Shown here: positions 1 to 25,500 of the stretch, one piece after another | How the letters are laid out: each line of letters starts with the position of its first letter | How positions within the stretch are numbered: the first letter of the stretch is position 1 | Source: Blasia pusilla | Taxonomy: Eukaryota > Marchantiophyta > Marchantiopsida > Blasiales | Direction: 5' to 3' | NCBI GenBank assembly: GCA_050084515.1 | Contig: CM114274.1 | Location: 17,298,001 to 17,362,000, forward strand | DNA: 64,000 nt | Position numbers and translations under genes: made by a program | The notes under the pieces: model-generated | Told to the model about the DNA's origin: nothing | The model's database searches: none | What the model saw: only the letters and a program-made list of their open reading frames with translations

Positions 1-1238
1 TTCCTCTTGTTGCACGGAATGGTTCCATAAGGTTGCTTTTAGCTCAAGCTGCTGAAGAAGATTGGGAGGTGGAGCAATTAGACATGGAGACTGCTTTTCT
101 GAATGGAGACCTGATAAACCATCTACATGGATGTTCCAGATGGGTATGGTGGACATAGGGACAATGCATGTTTGTTGAAGAAGGCATTCTATGGTCTTAA
201 ACAAGCTCCAAGAGCCTGGTATGAAAAGTTGGACTCTTACCTTAGGGAAAAGGGATTTTGTAAGGCTCATGCAGATTTGAATGTTTACTGCAAAAATGAT
301 ACGTAAGTTATTTCAATTTATGTAGATGACCTCATGTTGTTAGGCAAAAGTAAGAAAGAAAGCAAGCAAGCAAAGGACAATTTTTGCTCAGTCTTTGCAA
401 TGACTATCATAGATCTAGTGAAGTTCATTCTAGGAACCAAAGTTGAGAGGAATGAAGCAGAAGGATGGATTAGACTCAATCAGACTCACTACATTGATGC
501 GATGCTGACACGGTATAGAATGGTTGAGGCAAAGCCAGTTTCTACTCCACTGGATTTTGGGTGGAAACTTTCCAAAACACGTGTAGACAAACAAGAAGAG
601 AAGGAAAATGTTGAAAACCTGTTGTGGGTTCTTTGATGTTTGCCATGGTTTGCACAAGTCCAGATATCTCATATGCAGTGGGAGCACCGGCGAGGTACAC
701 ATCTAAACCTACTCTCACACATTGAGAGTAAAGAGAATCTTACAGTGCATGAAAGGTACCAAGAATGCGTATCTCGAATACAAGAAACAAGGATGTTTTC
801 CTACCTTGATTGGCTTCACAAATGCTAGTTGGGGGGATGATCCTGACAATAGCAGGTCTATTGGTGGATATGTATTTACATTGATTGGGGGTGCTATCAG
901 TTGGCATTGCAAGCAACATACATCTGTTGCCTTGTCCACAACACAAGCTGAGCTTATGGCAGCTTCAAATGCTACTCAAGAAGTAGATTGGCTAAGGAGA
1001 TTGCTAGAGGAGGTTTGTTATAAGCAAAATGATGGAACTATATTATATTGTGATAAAACAGGAAGTATAAGTCTTATCAAGAATCCTTTTCATCATCTTA
1101 GGACTCAGCATATAAATACTAGAAGAAGATTTATTGAGGAGAAGGAAAATGAGCAAATAGTCCAAGTAGATGTATAGACAAAGGCATTGTCAAGAGAAAA
1201 GCACAACAAATGTGCTCAAAGGATGGATCTTATATTAA
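1..1238 (+). pseudogene. Ty1-copia pol remnant (RT and RNase H)
   Basis: This is the 3' part of a copia-type polyprotein; its 5' part lies outside the window. Conserved blocks appear in the right order: the LDMETAFLNG block near 80-110, the KKAFYGLKQAPRAWY block near 180-225, the YVDDLMLL reverse-transcriptase active-site box at 319-342, and an RNase H domain with GFTNASWGDD and LSTTQAEL near 810-950. The reading frame is broken by a shift near 118, a TAA at 304-306, a shift near 630 and a TAG at 1175-1177. In the RNase H block the usual DAD-type acidic residue is an Asn (TNAS). The coding part is followed by a purine-rich tract ending at 1256 and then a family-A LTR, so those LTRs belong to this copia family. 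It is a dead copy; the assignment is firm. Confidence 0.93.
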
Positions 1239-1256
1239 ACTCCAGTTAAGTGGGAG

Positions 1257-1664
1257 TGTTGTAAAATATAGTAACTTGGAGTTTACTATAGTGAAAAGTA
1301 ACTGATGTAATTACTATAGTAACTTAGTATTTTACCACAGTAAATAGTAATTTTTGGTTGCTATAGATTTACCTCAATAATTTTGAGAATTACTATAGGT
1401 GGCAGAACCTAACCCTAAAACCCTAAAACCCTTAAACCCAGAAACTCACTTTCTTGGCTGTATATAACCCTTTGAGGGTGCCGTGCAAAATCATATTCTC
1501 TTACACTTTTCCGTACACAACTCCCTAAGCTGGGGAGCTGATTAAGTAGCACTGAGTGTGCTTTGCTTTCCTGAGTGGATCGTGCTTCTGACCTTAGTAG
1601 TTCAGTGTGCTAAGCACTGAGAGTGCTTTTGCTGACAGATTGAGAGGCCTGCTGACCTGGGACT
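1257..1664 (+). repeat. Family-A LTR, 3' LTR of the copia element, truncated
   Basis: It starts TGTTGTAAAA directly after the purine-rich tract of the copia element. It matches the other family-A LTRs in this window until about 1664, where similarity stops and unrelated sequence follows. It contains the TATATAA box found in the family (near 1460). About 230 bp of the 3' end is missing, so no target duplication can be read. Confidence 0.85.
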
Positions 1665-2464
1665 TAAAGCGTCTAAGTATGCATGTTCTTGCCAAAGCGA
1701 GTTATTGCTCTCTACATTGGTTGGTCAGAGGTGTAGAGGAACATGCTCATTCGTTGCCAGGTCTATTGGCCCGACCTTTATGGTATTTAGGTAGAGGAGG
1801 TCCCACAGTTATTGTAAGGACCCTCCTCCGCCTGAGACAGACGATCCCACACTGTCACCACTTTTGAATGCTCACTAAGGAATTCCTCCGTCGCTCACTA
1901 ATCCTAAACTAAATCACTCGTTAATCCTTATGGGCGCTATGAGACATGTTTTATTGACGTGCTGGTCTATGATCGAACGTTTAGGACGTTTGAAAAACCT
2001 AAATTTTTGTAGTTTCTTCAAACATTCAACCACAAAACACGAACGACCTCCATTTATATTAGAGGAAGTTGAATATTGTTAGGTTTTTTGTGATTTCTAG
2101 GGCGTAGAAAATTAAGCTAGTTTTAATGAAAACCGTCTACTGGATGGCAAATGGATGGAAAAAGGACCCGAAAAACCAACTAATTAAATTACACTCACAA
2201 CCACTAAACAACCCCCCTAGGAAGGAACAATAGTGCATCAATTATTATTAAAAATCCCATATTATGCAAGGGAGAGAAGTCCAACAAATCTAGACACCTT
2301 ACACCTCCCAAAGAGTGGAAATAAAAGGAATATAAGATATCAAAAAATCTCAGAGGAAGTGCCACACCGGACCCTCTTAAACTCCAGCTTTGACTTACTC
2401 CGAATATGGGAAAAAAAATAGATGTGCGTTGCAGGTGTGGGAAGAATTCTCCCCGGAGAGACCA
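1665..2464. other. Unassigned intergenic DNA
   Basis: I see no gene, recognisable domain or repeat shared with the rest of the window here. Short open frames on both strands have no recognisable product. The part near 2240-2464 may be the decayed continuation of the minus-strand LINE remnant, but the translation is not convincing. Confidence 0.5.
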
Positions 2465-2737
2465 TTATGTTGATTGATCTTCTATCCCTTCCATTGGAGC
2501 TTGAGTGCTGGCCGTTCTCCCATTGAAATCTCCAAGTAGGTGGATATTTCCCACCTTCATGTGGTACTCAATAGATATAGAGAGAGACTCATACAGGAAT
2601 TCTCTTTTGAGCACAGGAAGACTGAAGTAACAAACTGCAACGAGGGGATCTTTCGGCTTCTTTGGTGACCTTGATCCAAAAGAAGTGTTTTCTTCATCAA
2701 TATCAGTTATGGAAACAAAAGGTTGTAACCATGGCAC
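2465..2737 (-). pseudogene. LINE endonuclease fragment
   Basis: A 90-codon minus-strand frame reads VAVCYFSLPVL near residue 34 and HLLGDFNGRTAS near residue 66. The GDFN-R-T-S pattern is the asparagine-containing metal and catalytic block of apurinic-type endonucleases in non-LTR retrotransposons. Only this fragment is present; I could not find the reverse transcriptase further downstream. It lies in the order expected if the minus-strand frames at 3810-5031 are ORF1 of the same element, with a hAT-derived insertion in between. The match is recognised by eye from a short motif, so confidence is moderate. Confidence 0.5.
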
Positions 2738-2829
2738 TTACAAGCATGACAGGCCACCGTGTCCTTTGTTGTTGCTGTTCGTGAGTGGGTTGGGAATAGC
2801 TAGGACTTGGAACCCCCGAGTATTGGGAA

Positions 2830-3269
2830 TGCGGCTGGAATCATGTCTCCTACGGCCGTCCTGGACTTATGTCTGTCCTATGGACGCACATGTCCGTGCC
2901 GGCCCGGGTACCTGCGGCCTGCATCTGAGCCCGCACCTGTTGCAGCCGCGGTAGGCCCACAGGGCGGGCTTGGCCCCTATTGGGCATCCTAAAGCCTGCA
3001 CATGGCCCCGAGCCCGCCATGTGGGCTACATGCAGGCCTTGCGCAGGCCGTGAGCCTATCCCTAGCCCGCCATGGGGCCTTGTCTGAGCCCCGAGGGCCC
3101 CCAACTCGCCTTATGGGGGCGAAACTCACCCTACGAGCCTGTGGAGGGTCCCACAACATGTACAGGCTCTGTCAACTGGGGTTGACACGGTAGGCTTTGG
3201 GCCGGCTCGAGGTGGGGGCCGGGCTTGTCCGAGGACATGTTTGGATTTATCCGTTTTCATGCAACCTTG
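2830..3269 (-). mobile_element. Non-autonomous or truncated hAT-derived element, GC-rich
   Basis: The right edge reads GCAACCTTG at 3261-3269, which is the inverse of the CAAGGTTGC terminus of the 9-kb hAT at 51667. The interior shares long GC-rich stretches with that element's 5' subterminal region, for example the block around GGGCTCAGATGCAGG in minus-strand reading, and GGACATGT motifs. The left boundary is approximate, because no matching second terminus or target duplication is visible. It is probably a broken relative of the hAT, lying inside the LINE remnant. Confidence 0.6.
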
Positions 3270-3809
3270 CTCACTTTATAGCTCATGTCTCACTCATAAG
3301 ACCTCAACGCAGTTGCATCCTAGTGTCATCACAATAGACTGCTGATGTTTTCCATTGGCGCACATTTTTTGGAAAGTGTCGCAACAAGATCTTTGCTTCC
3401 TCTTCTTGCTTAGGACTTACTTTCTAATGAATTTTTCCAAGTAATTTGTTCACCCAGTTGATCATAAGGTTTGGATTAGCTTAAATTTTGATTGTTTTTT
3501 CAAAAATCTCTTGACTATTGCATTCCATAGTTTATATTAAGAATTTGCATCTTTAAAATTAATGACTTATCCATTTTATTCTATTTGGAAATCAAAAACC
3601 AAAATATTCTAGGAATACTTTTTTTTAATCTTCTATATGCATGATGGAATATATTAGAAAAGCTAGACTATCTATGTTTCTACCTCCTGTACTAGATTAG
3701 TTCAAGGGCAACTACTGTCCATCATTGCTCCTATCGAACTTCTTTACACAATACAATGCATGTCTTGTGTTTGGAATGTACTGCTTTCTCAACACTTGTC
3801 AGGGAGGTT
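3270..3809. other. AT-rich intergenic DNA
   Basis: This is AT-rich sequence with homopolymer runs and no open frame or repeat that I can relate to anything else in the window. Confidence 0.5.
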
Positions 3810-5031
3810 TGTCACCTCCAAAGCCTGCTTCCCTAGTGTGGAATTGCTAATTCCTTGGTTGGAGTCCGATTTTTCGCTCACTTCCGCTCCTGTTTGTTGT
3901 AGTGTTGCTGCATTGTTGTGTTTCATAGGTAGTAGTGTTGTGGCCTTCCCTTCCATGAGTTATCTCCAAAGTCCCTTGCTGAGGGCAGCGATAACCTTTT
4001 CTCTTTCAATCGGGAGTGTTGCCCTTTGTTTGGTGGTCAAATCTAGAAAGATATGGATATTGGATCCTTACGAAACTGCTTTAGTGCGGAGGACGGCTAA
4101 CCTTATTTCCATGGCTGGGCCCTGTTGTGAGGGATCAAAATGTACCAAGATTGGTGCTGGTCGGTCACCTGTTCCTTTCCCAAGTCTAATCCCTGTGAAG
4201 GTGACTGCTGGTGTGACCCCTAGAGTTGTGAAGACCTTCACTTGCAACACTGAATTAGAGTCTTCTTCTTTGGTAAAGTCCAGGCCCATGATGACTAGAT
4301 TGAGTTCCTTGGTTTTCCTATCCTGGAGTAACTCTGTTTGCTTCCTCTTTTTCCAGCTCTTTGGCTACCTGTGTTGCTACCCCAGTGATTTGTGTTGTGT
4401 TCGTGTGCTTGCCAACTACTTCTGTCGAAGTTCTACTATAATTTGCTGGACGGTTCCCAGTTAGGAGGTACTCTTGCGTTACCTTCCCTATCTCAGTTTT
4501 ATCTTCGTTGAAGCAGGAAGCTAAGTCCTTCAACTGCAGGTTCTCAGCCCTCATAGTGGCTAGCTCCAATTCCATAGTTGTCTTATGTGTTGTCCATTCG
4601 AGGAGATTCTACTCCTTGCTGGACCTCCATCTGTCTTGCTCTTCTCTTGACGCCTGCCTTATTGTATTCCATGACATCATCTGGTTGGCCTGAAAGCTTT
4701 CCCATTGTGCTTCTAATTCAGAGAACCGATTTGTGATGGACGCCACTTCCAGGTATGGTATAACCTCGGTTGAATATGTGACTTCTGCATGTAGTTGTAC
4801 CTTGTTACACTGCCTCATTTGTTTCCTGACATAGTGGGAGGAGTTTGGTGCAATCAATCTGCGTGATCCATTTGATCTCACGAGTCGTGGCATGTCCCTG
4901 CTCTTCATTTGTTTGGGGGAGAGATCCTTGACACTGATCCTGTCTTGGACCTCCTCCTGTCTTGGACCTCCTCCATTGAGGTTTCCAAGGCTGATTGCTC
5001 TTTTGGAGTCATGAGTGCATTGTTTACTCAA
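3810..5031 (-). pseudogene. Probable LINE ORF1 remnant (coiled coil plus RRM-like strand)
   Basis: Three minus-strand frames read on from 5031: a 140-codon piece (5031-4609), an 85-codon piece (4575-4318) and a 73-codon piece (4289-4068), separated by stops and shifts. The middle is rich in E, L, Q and R with heptad-like spacing (for example SELEAQWESF), suggesting a coiled coil. The last piece contains GIRLGKGTGDRPAPILVHFD, which resembles the RxG...RPRPILVxF block of L1-type ORF1 proteins. A 234-codon plus-strand frame over the same DNA has no recognisable product and is treated as a shadow. ORF1 upstream of the endonuclease fragment at 2737-2465 fits one LINE. This is inference; another decayed coding sequence is possible. 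Confidence 0.42.
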
Positions 5032-5299
5032 TGTACTACTCTACCCTCTCTCTATATGCATAGGCACTAAGAGTGGAGGAAAACAGTAAGATAGAGTGTG
5101 TGTTTCTCCCGAGAAAACACCGACCCTCTGTTTGGGGAGAACTATGAAAAAGAGAGGGTGAGGGGTCAAAGCATGAAAATTGTCTCAATATCCATGGTAT
5201 CTGCCCTTTCTAAGGTTAGGAAGGATCGTCCAGGGAAGTGGAGCCGGGTTGTGCTGGAATCTCATGGGCCATGAGCACAAGATTGGGTTTGAAGTAGTG

Positions 5300-6623
5300 T
5301 GTTGTAAAACATAGTAACTTGGAATTTACTATACTGAAAAGTAACTGATAGAATTACTATAGTAACTTAGTGTTTTACCATAGTAAATAGTAATTTCTTG
5401 TTACTATAGAGTTACCTCAGTAATTCTGAGAAGTACTATGGGCGGCAGGCCCTAATCCTAAAAACCCTAAAACCTAGAAACTCATTCTCTTGGCTGTATA
5501 TTGAGAAAATGATTGACCAGCAGAAGTATCTCCTTGTACAAAGTCAGAGCTAGCATCAGCTAGACCATCCATGATTTCAGCTTGTACACAATGAGCAAAT
5601 CAGTTCCTATCTCTATTGCCAAATCAGAGCCCTACCATGATGTGACTCTTCTTACTATCTAAGAGATACTAAGAAGGATTCTACTCAGCCACACCTTGCA
5701 CTCACACTACAGGTCCTCACATGTCACCAGCTCAGAGATCAGACATGGCTCACCATTGAGCACAAACAATCTCCATCAGCATACTAGACAAAACAACCTG
5801 CCTTCCAGTGAGGCTCTAGCAAGCACAGCAATTAGTCTCAATCTCCTCTTCCTATTCTCTGATCACTCTGCAGCAGGACCAAGAGCCTCAGGAGTCCTCA
5901 CCAAAATTGTGCATGCTGTAGAATTGACTTCTGCTCTCTAAACAGAGACATTATATACATCAGGGTGAGCACTTCTGGCCCTTAGATCTTCTTGAACAGA
6001 TCCATACCCTAAATAACAGATGGTGGCTAACCCTAACTCGAGAATTGCCCTAATTCAAGGTTACCCTAAAAAGATAGAGGAACACTAAGTTATCTCTAGC
6101 TAACTAAATTAGTATCCAACTAAGTTAGTATCTGACCAACTACTTTTAGAGCATGACTAAACTAGATATTAACAAATTTCAACATATATAACCCTCAGAA
6201 GGTGCCCTGCGAATTTACATTCTCTTACACCTTTCTGGACACAACTCTCGGAGCTGAGGAGCTGATTGAGAAGCACTGAGTGTGCTTTGCTTACCTGAGT
6301 GGATTGTGCTTCTGACCTTAGTAGTTCAGTGTGCTAAGCACTGAGTGTGCTGCTGCTTACAGACTGAGAGGTCTGCTGACTTGAGGAGTTCAGTGAGTCT
6401 TGTGATACAAGGTGTATAGTAGTACTAACCTGAGTGGTTGCTATTGAGATGTCTATTGCTGCTAACCTGAGTGGTTGCTATTGCACTAAGTGTGCTTGAG
6501 AATGCAAGGTGATCTGGTGATGCAGGTTGTCTAGCCCTTTCCTCTACAATCTAACCTGAGTGGTTGCTATTGCACTAAGTGTGCTTGTAATAGCTAGGTT
6601 GTAGAGAAACTCTGATTCTAAAA
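5300..6623 (+). repeat. Family-A solo LTR carrying a nested family-B LTR
   Basis: The outer LTR starts TGTTGTAAAA at 5300 and ends CTAAAA at 6623. It is flanked by a perfect 5-bp duplication TAGTG (5295-5299 and 6624-6628). Without the nested insert and its duplication it is 636 bp, the same length as the copy at 19033-19668. The complete ends with a target duplication and no internal domain show a solo LTR. Confidence 0.92.
5502..6184 (-). repeat. Family-B solo LTR nested in a family-A LTR
   Basis: In minus-strand reading it starts TGTTGAAATTTG and ends in CA (683 bp). The 5-bp duplication TATAT lies at 5497-5501 and 6185-6189. It is nearly identical to the plus-strand copy at 22758-23440, which is also 683 bp. 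It carries an 81-codon open frame on the window's plus strand that recurs in the other copy; I regard that frame as fortuitous. Confidence 0.93.
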
Positions 6624-6628
6624 TAGTG

Positions 6629-8687
6629 AAACTCTCAAAGAGGGGATGGAATTTGACAGAAACGTTTTGAGGCGGTCCAACTCGGATATGTGCTTATAGA
6701 GAGGGAGACAGGTCGAGCAATGAAATTGATTCAAAATCTTGGTCAGTCCATTCATTTTTATGGTAGACAGGGTCGTCCAAGGTTGCAAATACAGATTGTG
6801 CAAAAATATCATAACCCAGTATTTCCAATTTGATACACCTTGCTTCTAAACATCTCATGCCCTTGCATTTGTTGTGTTTCATACTTGGCATCACCAAAAG
6901 CGTTACCACAAACCTGCGCGATTATTAACCAAGAAACCATGTCTGTTGTAGAAAACCTTGGATTTTGCAATAGTTCCATGAAATCCCCATCAACTCATAT
7001 GATGAAATGGGTTGCAAGTCGTAAGTCATATTAACATATATGGGCTTTGCAAAAATATAAGAGATGAAAACCCTAAAGCTTCCAACCATCAAATACCAGT
7101 TCTCATGTGTAGGCTACAGACTTGCACAATCAAGATCTCTCACGTGAGTTTCTCATGACAGCATCCATATTTCACACAATAAATTTCATTAATTTTAGCA
7201 AAGAGGAGTAACAAGCCCAAGATGAAATCAGTAATTGGATTAAGAAGATGAGACCTAAGGAGTAGAGTAGTATAATTATCTACACTAAACGATTTCTTTC
7301 TAGACATGCCATTACAACCATGAAAACCTGGAGAAGTTATTTTTTGTTCCAAAAATAGGACGAGGGAGCAACCATCTCATAAAGTTACGTATGAAGGAGC
7401 AAAGTATTTATTTGAATCCAACATTCCATGGCAGAGAGTTGGAAGAATTAGAAATTCCACATTAATCTCCAAGTAAAACCAAGATTACATCTCAAATTAC
7501 AGCGACCGAAAGGGAAAGAGAAAATTTTAAATCTTAAAACCCTTATATGTTCACTTATTATTCGGAATGTGTTTTTCCTTGTCCGTCATCTTCTGGCTGT
7601 CATTTTGTCAATGGTCCCATACCTTGAGATATCGTGGTATACTGCTTGTGGGAATGATTTAGTTGGATAAATTCTTGTCATGGTTTTTGATGCATAACGA
7701 AGAGCTTTATGGGAAGATAACTCCTTTGAACTCCTTTAGAGAAAGTGTAGGAGTTCAAAGGAGTTATAACAACCGGTTCAGAAGTGCCATGTGAGTGGCC
7801 AAGGTATCATGAAGAACTTGGAGCAAGAAGCAGGGTTTGAAACACATAGCCGCTAGACAGAGTTCCTTCGACCAATCTGCGAGTAATATAATGAGAGGGA
7901 AAAGCTTCTTTGGGGTCGGGAGAGTATTCAAACTTACAGAAAAATTGAAGTGAATCGGGAATCTTCATGGAAGACAGATGTTGGGTGTTTGAAAAGATAA
8001 GTGTGCCACGGGATGGGAGAGCCATCAAGACGAGAATGGAGTGGATGGGCTTGACAACATCGTTCAAGATTAAACGAAACATTTCTTGTGTGGATTTGAC
8101 GAGAAGATTCGAAGATTTCCACGCCAAAAAACTTGGATTTCAACAGATTTGGAGTGCAAGAAAAGGGGTGCAAGTCTATGGTATGAGATGAAGGGGAATC
8201 ATGTGCGATGTCCGTGCTAATCTATTGCAGATTGGAACTCTGTTAAGAATCCAAAACGTTCGGAACAATCAATGATTATTAAGTAGGAGACATCAGGTTG
8301 TTCATACAAGTGCTCCTAAGTCCAAATTGTCCTTCACAAGCACACAATAATAATTTGCACTTTCATAAGCTAGCTTGGGAGGATGGTATGATGAACTACA
8401 GTCAACACATGCATGCAGGCATTCAACATCGAATCACTGATTTGTTGGAGAAAGAAGTAAAAATGACGAATGAGGGAGTACACTTGGTGCATCTACAAGC
8501 ACCAAGTGAAAATGCTCTTGGGAGTAGATCTTGATGAAAATGGCATTCATGTGGCAAAATTTGGTTTCTTTGGAAAGAGAGAGTGTAGAAGAGCCAGTAT
8601 TCAAGATGAAGGTGCGATGTTAGAATTAGTGAACACGTAAGGAGTGATGGTTAAATTGGATGCAAGAGCTGCTCAGAAGCATGTTAA
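6629..8687. other. Unassigned intergenic DNA, about 2 kb
   Basis: Several open frames of 60-106 codons occur on both strands (for example minus 8127-7807 and plus 8298-8534). None has a recognisable domain, and the reading is not conserved elsewhere in the window. I cannot tell decayed coding sequence from chance here. Confidence 0.5.
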
Positions 8688-9372
8688 TGTTGAAATTTGT
8701 TAATATCTAGTTTAGTCATGCCCTAAAAGTAGTTAGTGAGATACTAACTTAGTTGGATACTAATTTAGTTAACTAGAGATAACTTAGTGTTTCTCTATCT
8801 TTTTAAGGTAACCTTGAATTAGGGAAATTCTCGAGTTAGGGCTAGCCACCATCTATTATTTAGGGTATGGATATGTTCAAGAAGATCTAAGGGCCATAAG
8901 TGCTCACCCTCATGTATATAATGTCTCTGTTTGGAGAGCAGAAGCAAATTCTGCAACATGCACGATTTTGGTGAGGACTTCTGAGGCTCTTTATCATGCT
9001 GCAAAGTGATCAGAGAGTAGGAAGAGGAGATTGGGACTAATTGATGTGCTTGCTAGACCCTCGCTGGAAGACAGATTATTTTGTCTAGTGTGCTGATGGA
9101 GATTGTTTGTACTCAATGAGATGAACCATGTCTGATTTCTCAACTGGTGATATGTGAAGATCTGTAGTGTGAATGCAAGGTGTGACTGTGTAAAATCCTT
9201 CTTCGTATCTCTTAAATAATAAGAAGAATTATATCATGATAGGACTCTGATTTAGCAATAGCAATAGAAACTGATTTGCTGATTGTGCACAAGTTGAAAT
9301 CATGGATGGTATAGCTGATGCTAGCGTTGACTTTGTACGAGGACATACTTCTTTTGGTCAATCATTTTTTCA
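8688..9372 (+). repeat. Family-B LTR, older copy
   Basis: It starts TGTTGAAATTTG and ends TTTTCA, about 685 bp, and is clearly homologous to the 683-bp copies at 5502 and 22758 but more diverged. The flanks (GTTAA and ATTGA) do not form a clear target duplication, consistent with age or rearrangement. A TATATAA box is present near 8915. Confidence 0.85.
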
Positions 9373-9408
9373 ATTGAAGTTATAGAAAGTTATCAGTTTG
9401 GGGTGTGG

Positions 9409-9944
9409 TGTTAAAACATAATAACTTGGAATTTACTCTAATGAAGAGTAACTTGTAGAATTACTATGGTAACTTAGTGTTTTACCGCAATAAAAAGAAA
9501 TTTGCTGTTACCATAGATTCACCTCAGTACTTTTGTGAATGACTATGGGTGGCAGGTCCGAACCCGAAAACCTAGAACTTCGTCCTTAGGCAATATATAA
9601 ACCTTTGAGGGTGCCCTGCGAATTTATATTCTCACACCTTTTCATACACAACTCTATGAACTTGAGGAGCTGATTGAGCAGCACTGAGTGTGCTTGTGAG
9701 AGCTACCTGACTGAATTGTTCATCTGACCTCAACAGTGCAGTGTGCTAAAGCTCTAAGTGTGCTTCTGCTTACAGACTTGGTGGTCTGCTAACCTGAGGG
9801 GTCCAGTGGGTCTAGTGATGCAAGGTGTCTAGAAGTACTAACCTGAGTAGTTGCTATTCAGATGTCTACTACTAAACTGAGTGGTTGCTCTTGCACTAAG
9901 TGTGCTTGTGAGAGCTAAATTTTAGAGAAACTCCGATATTCTAA
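9409..9944 (+). repeat. Family-A LTR, diverged solo copy
   Basis: It begins TGTTAAAACAT and ends GATATTCTAA, about 536 bp. It has the family's TATATAA box near 9595 and the repeated CCTGAGTxGTTGCTATT motifs near its 3' end. It is shorter and more diverged than the copies with target duplications, and no clean duplication is seen. Confidence 0.8.
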
Positions 9945-9949
9945 TAGAG

Positions 9950-10376
9950 CCGAAGATTGAATGTTTGAGAATGGACAGGAAAAGTGCAGAGAATGCAAGA
10001 TACGGTTTAACATTTCGGTTGGCAGGATTAGCAAGTTGGAACAGAAGTTAGCTTTGGTGCTTCAAGAATGTATGTAGATTGAATTCGAGGTCTGCAATAC
10101 TACATGAAATGATATCCAAATGGCTTCCGGATCTCTCTTGCTGAGTGCTGATTGTGAAAGGTTTTCTTGGAGGTGAAGAGTAGTGGTACTATGAGATATA
10201 AAAAAGAGTGACTACCATTCGCGCAAGATTTCCTCATTATGAAAAATGATGACCCCTCATGAACTTTGGACAATCCTACTCTCTTATAATCATAGACAGA
10301 CAAACTCATTTTTGATGATACATAAAAGAGATTTATAAGAAAAACTTTCCAACAAAGTTTTGTAGACCACTACTAG
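9950..10376 (-). other. 3' flank of the helicase gene
   Basis: This stretch lies between the helicase stop codon and the family-A LTR ending at 9944. It should hold the 3' UTR and polyadenylation site. I see no further coding sequence, and the exact transcript end cannot be placed. Confidence 0.5.
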
Positions 10377-25120
<14,744 letters not shown>

Positions 25121-25500
25121 TACAATTCACAGTTGTTACTCCTCACGTACAACATCAATCCATTTCGCTTGAGCCTTCACAAGTCTCGGAAAATTCCACT
25201 CCCCTTGAGCAGATAGTCAGCAAAGTAATTTACTCCAATAAATATTCTTCACTGCTAGTACATGCAAGCTAAAACCTCTAGTCGCGAAAGATTGTCCCAA
25301 GAGAACTGACGTATACGCCCGAGGACGGACTCCGTGACACGTGTCCTTTTGGAAATTTTTGGAGAATCCATATTATTGGAGAGTGTTTGCTTGGTCTATC
25401 ACGCAAAAAATTGAATTTGTATGCAACATTATCAATCTCTTCTCCTCACGGCCTATACATTAACTCTTAAATATTTTTATTTCCCATGCATGGCACGGGC
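25121..25500 (-). promoter_or_regulatory. Likely promoter and 5' UTR of the helicase gene, with a G-box
   Basis: This is the region directly upstream of the helicase start codon. A 10-bp palindrome GACACGTGTC at 25336-25345 contains the G-box/ABRE core CACGTG about 216 bp before the ATG. Such sites are bound by bZIP and bHLH factors in plants. A single site by inspection is weak evidence for regulation. Confidence 0.35.

Noticed and set aside
1405-1440. CCCTAAAA-rich stretch resembling telomere repeat
   Set aside because: The same short motif is present at the same position in the other family-A LTRs (near 5450, 13520 and 19190), so it is LTR sequence.
3760-4464. 234-codon plus-strand open frame
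   Set aside because: It is rich in S, C, F and L and has no recognisable domain. The minus strand of the same DNA gives a better coding-like reading.
5696-5941. An 81-codon frame recurring almost unchanged at 23246-23001
   Set aside because: It lies within both recent family-B LTRs and is antisense to their presumed transcription. Its conservation only reflects the near identity of the LTRs.
8688-9372. A target duplication for the older family-B LTR
   Set aside because: The flanks GTTAA and ATTGA do not match, so I did not claim one.
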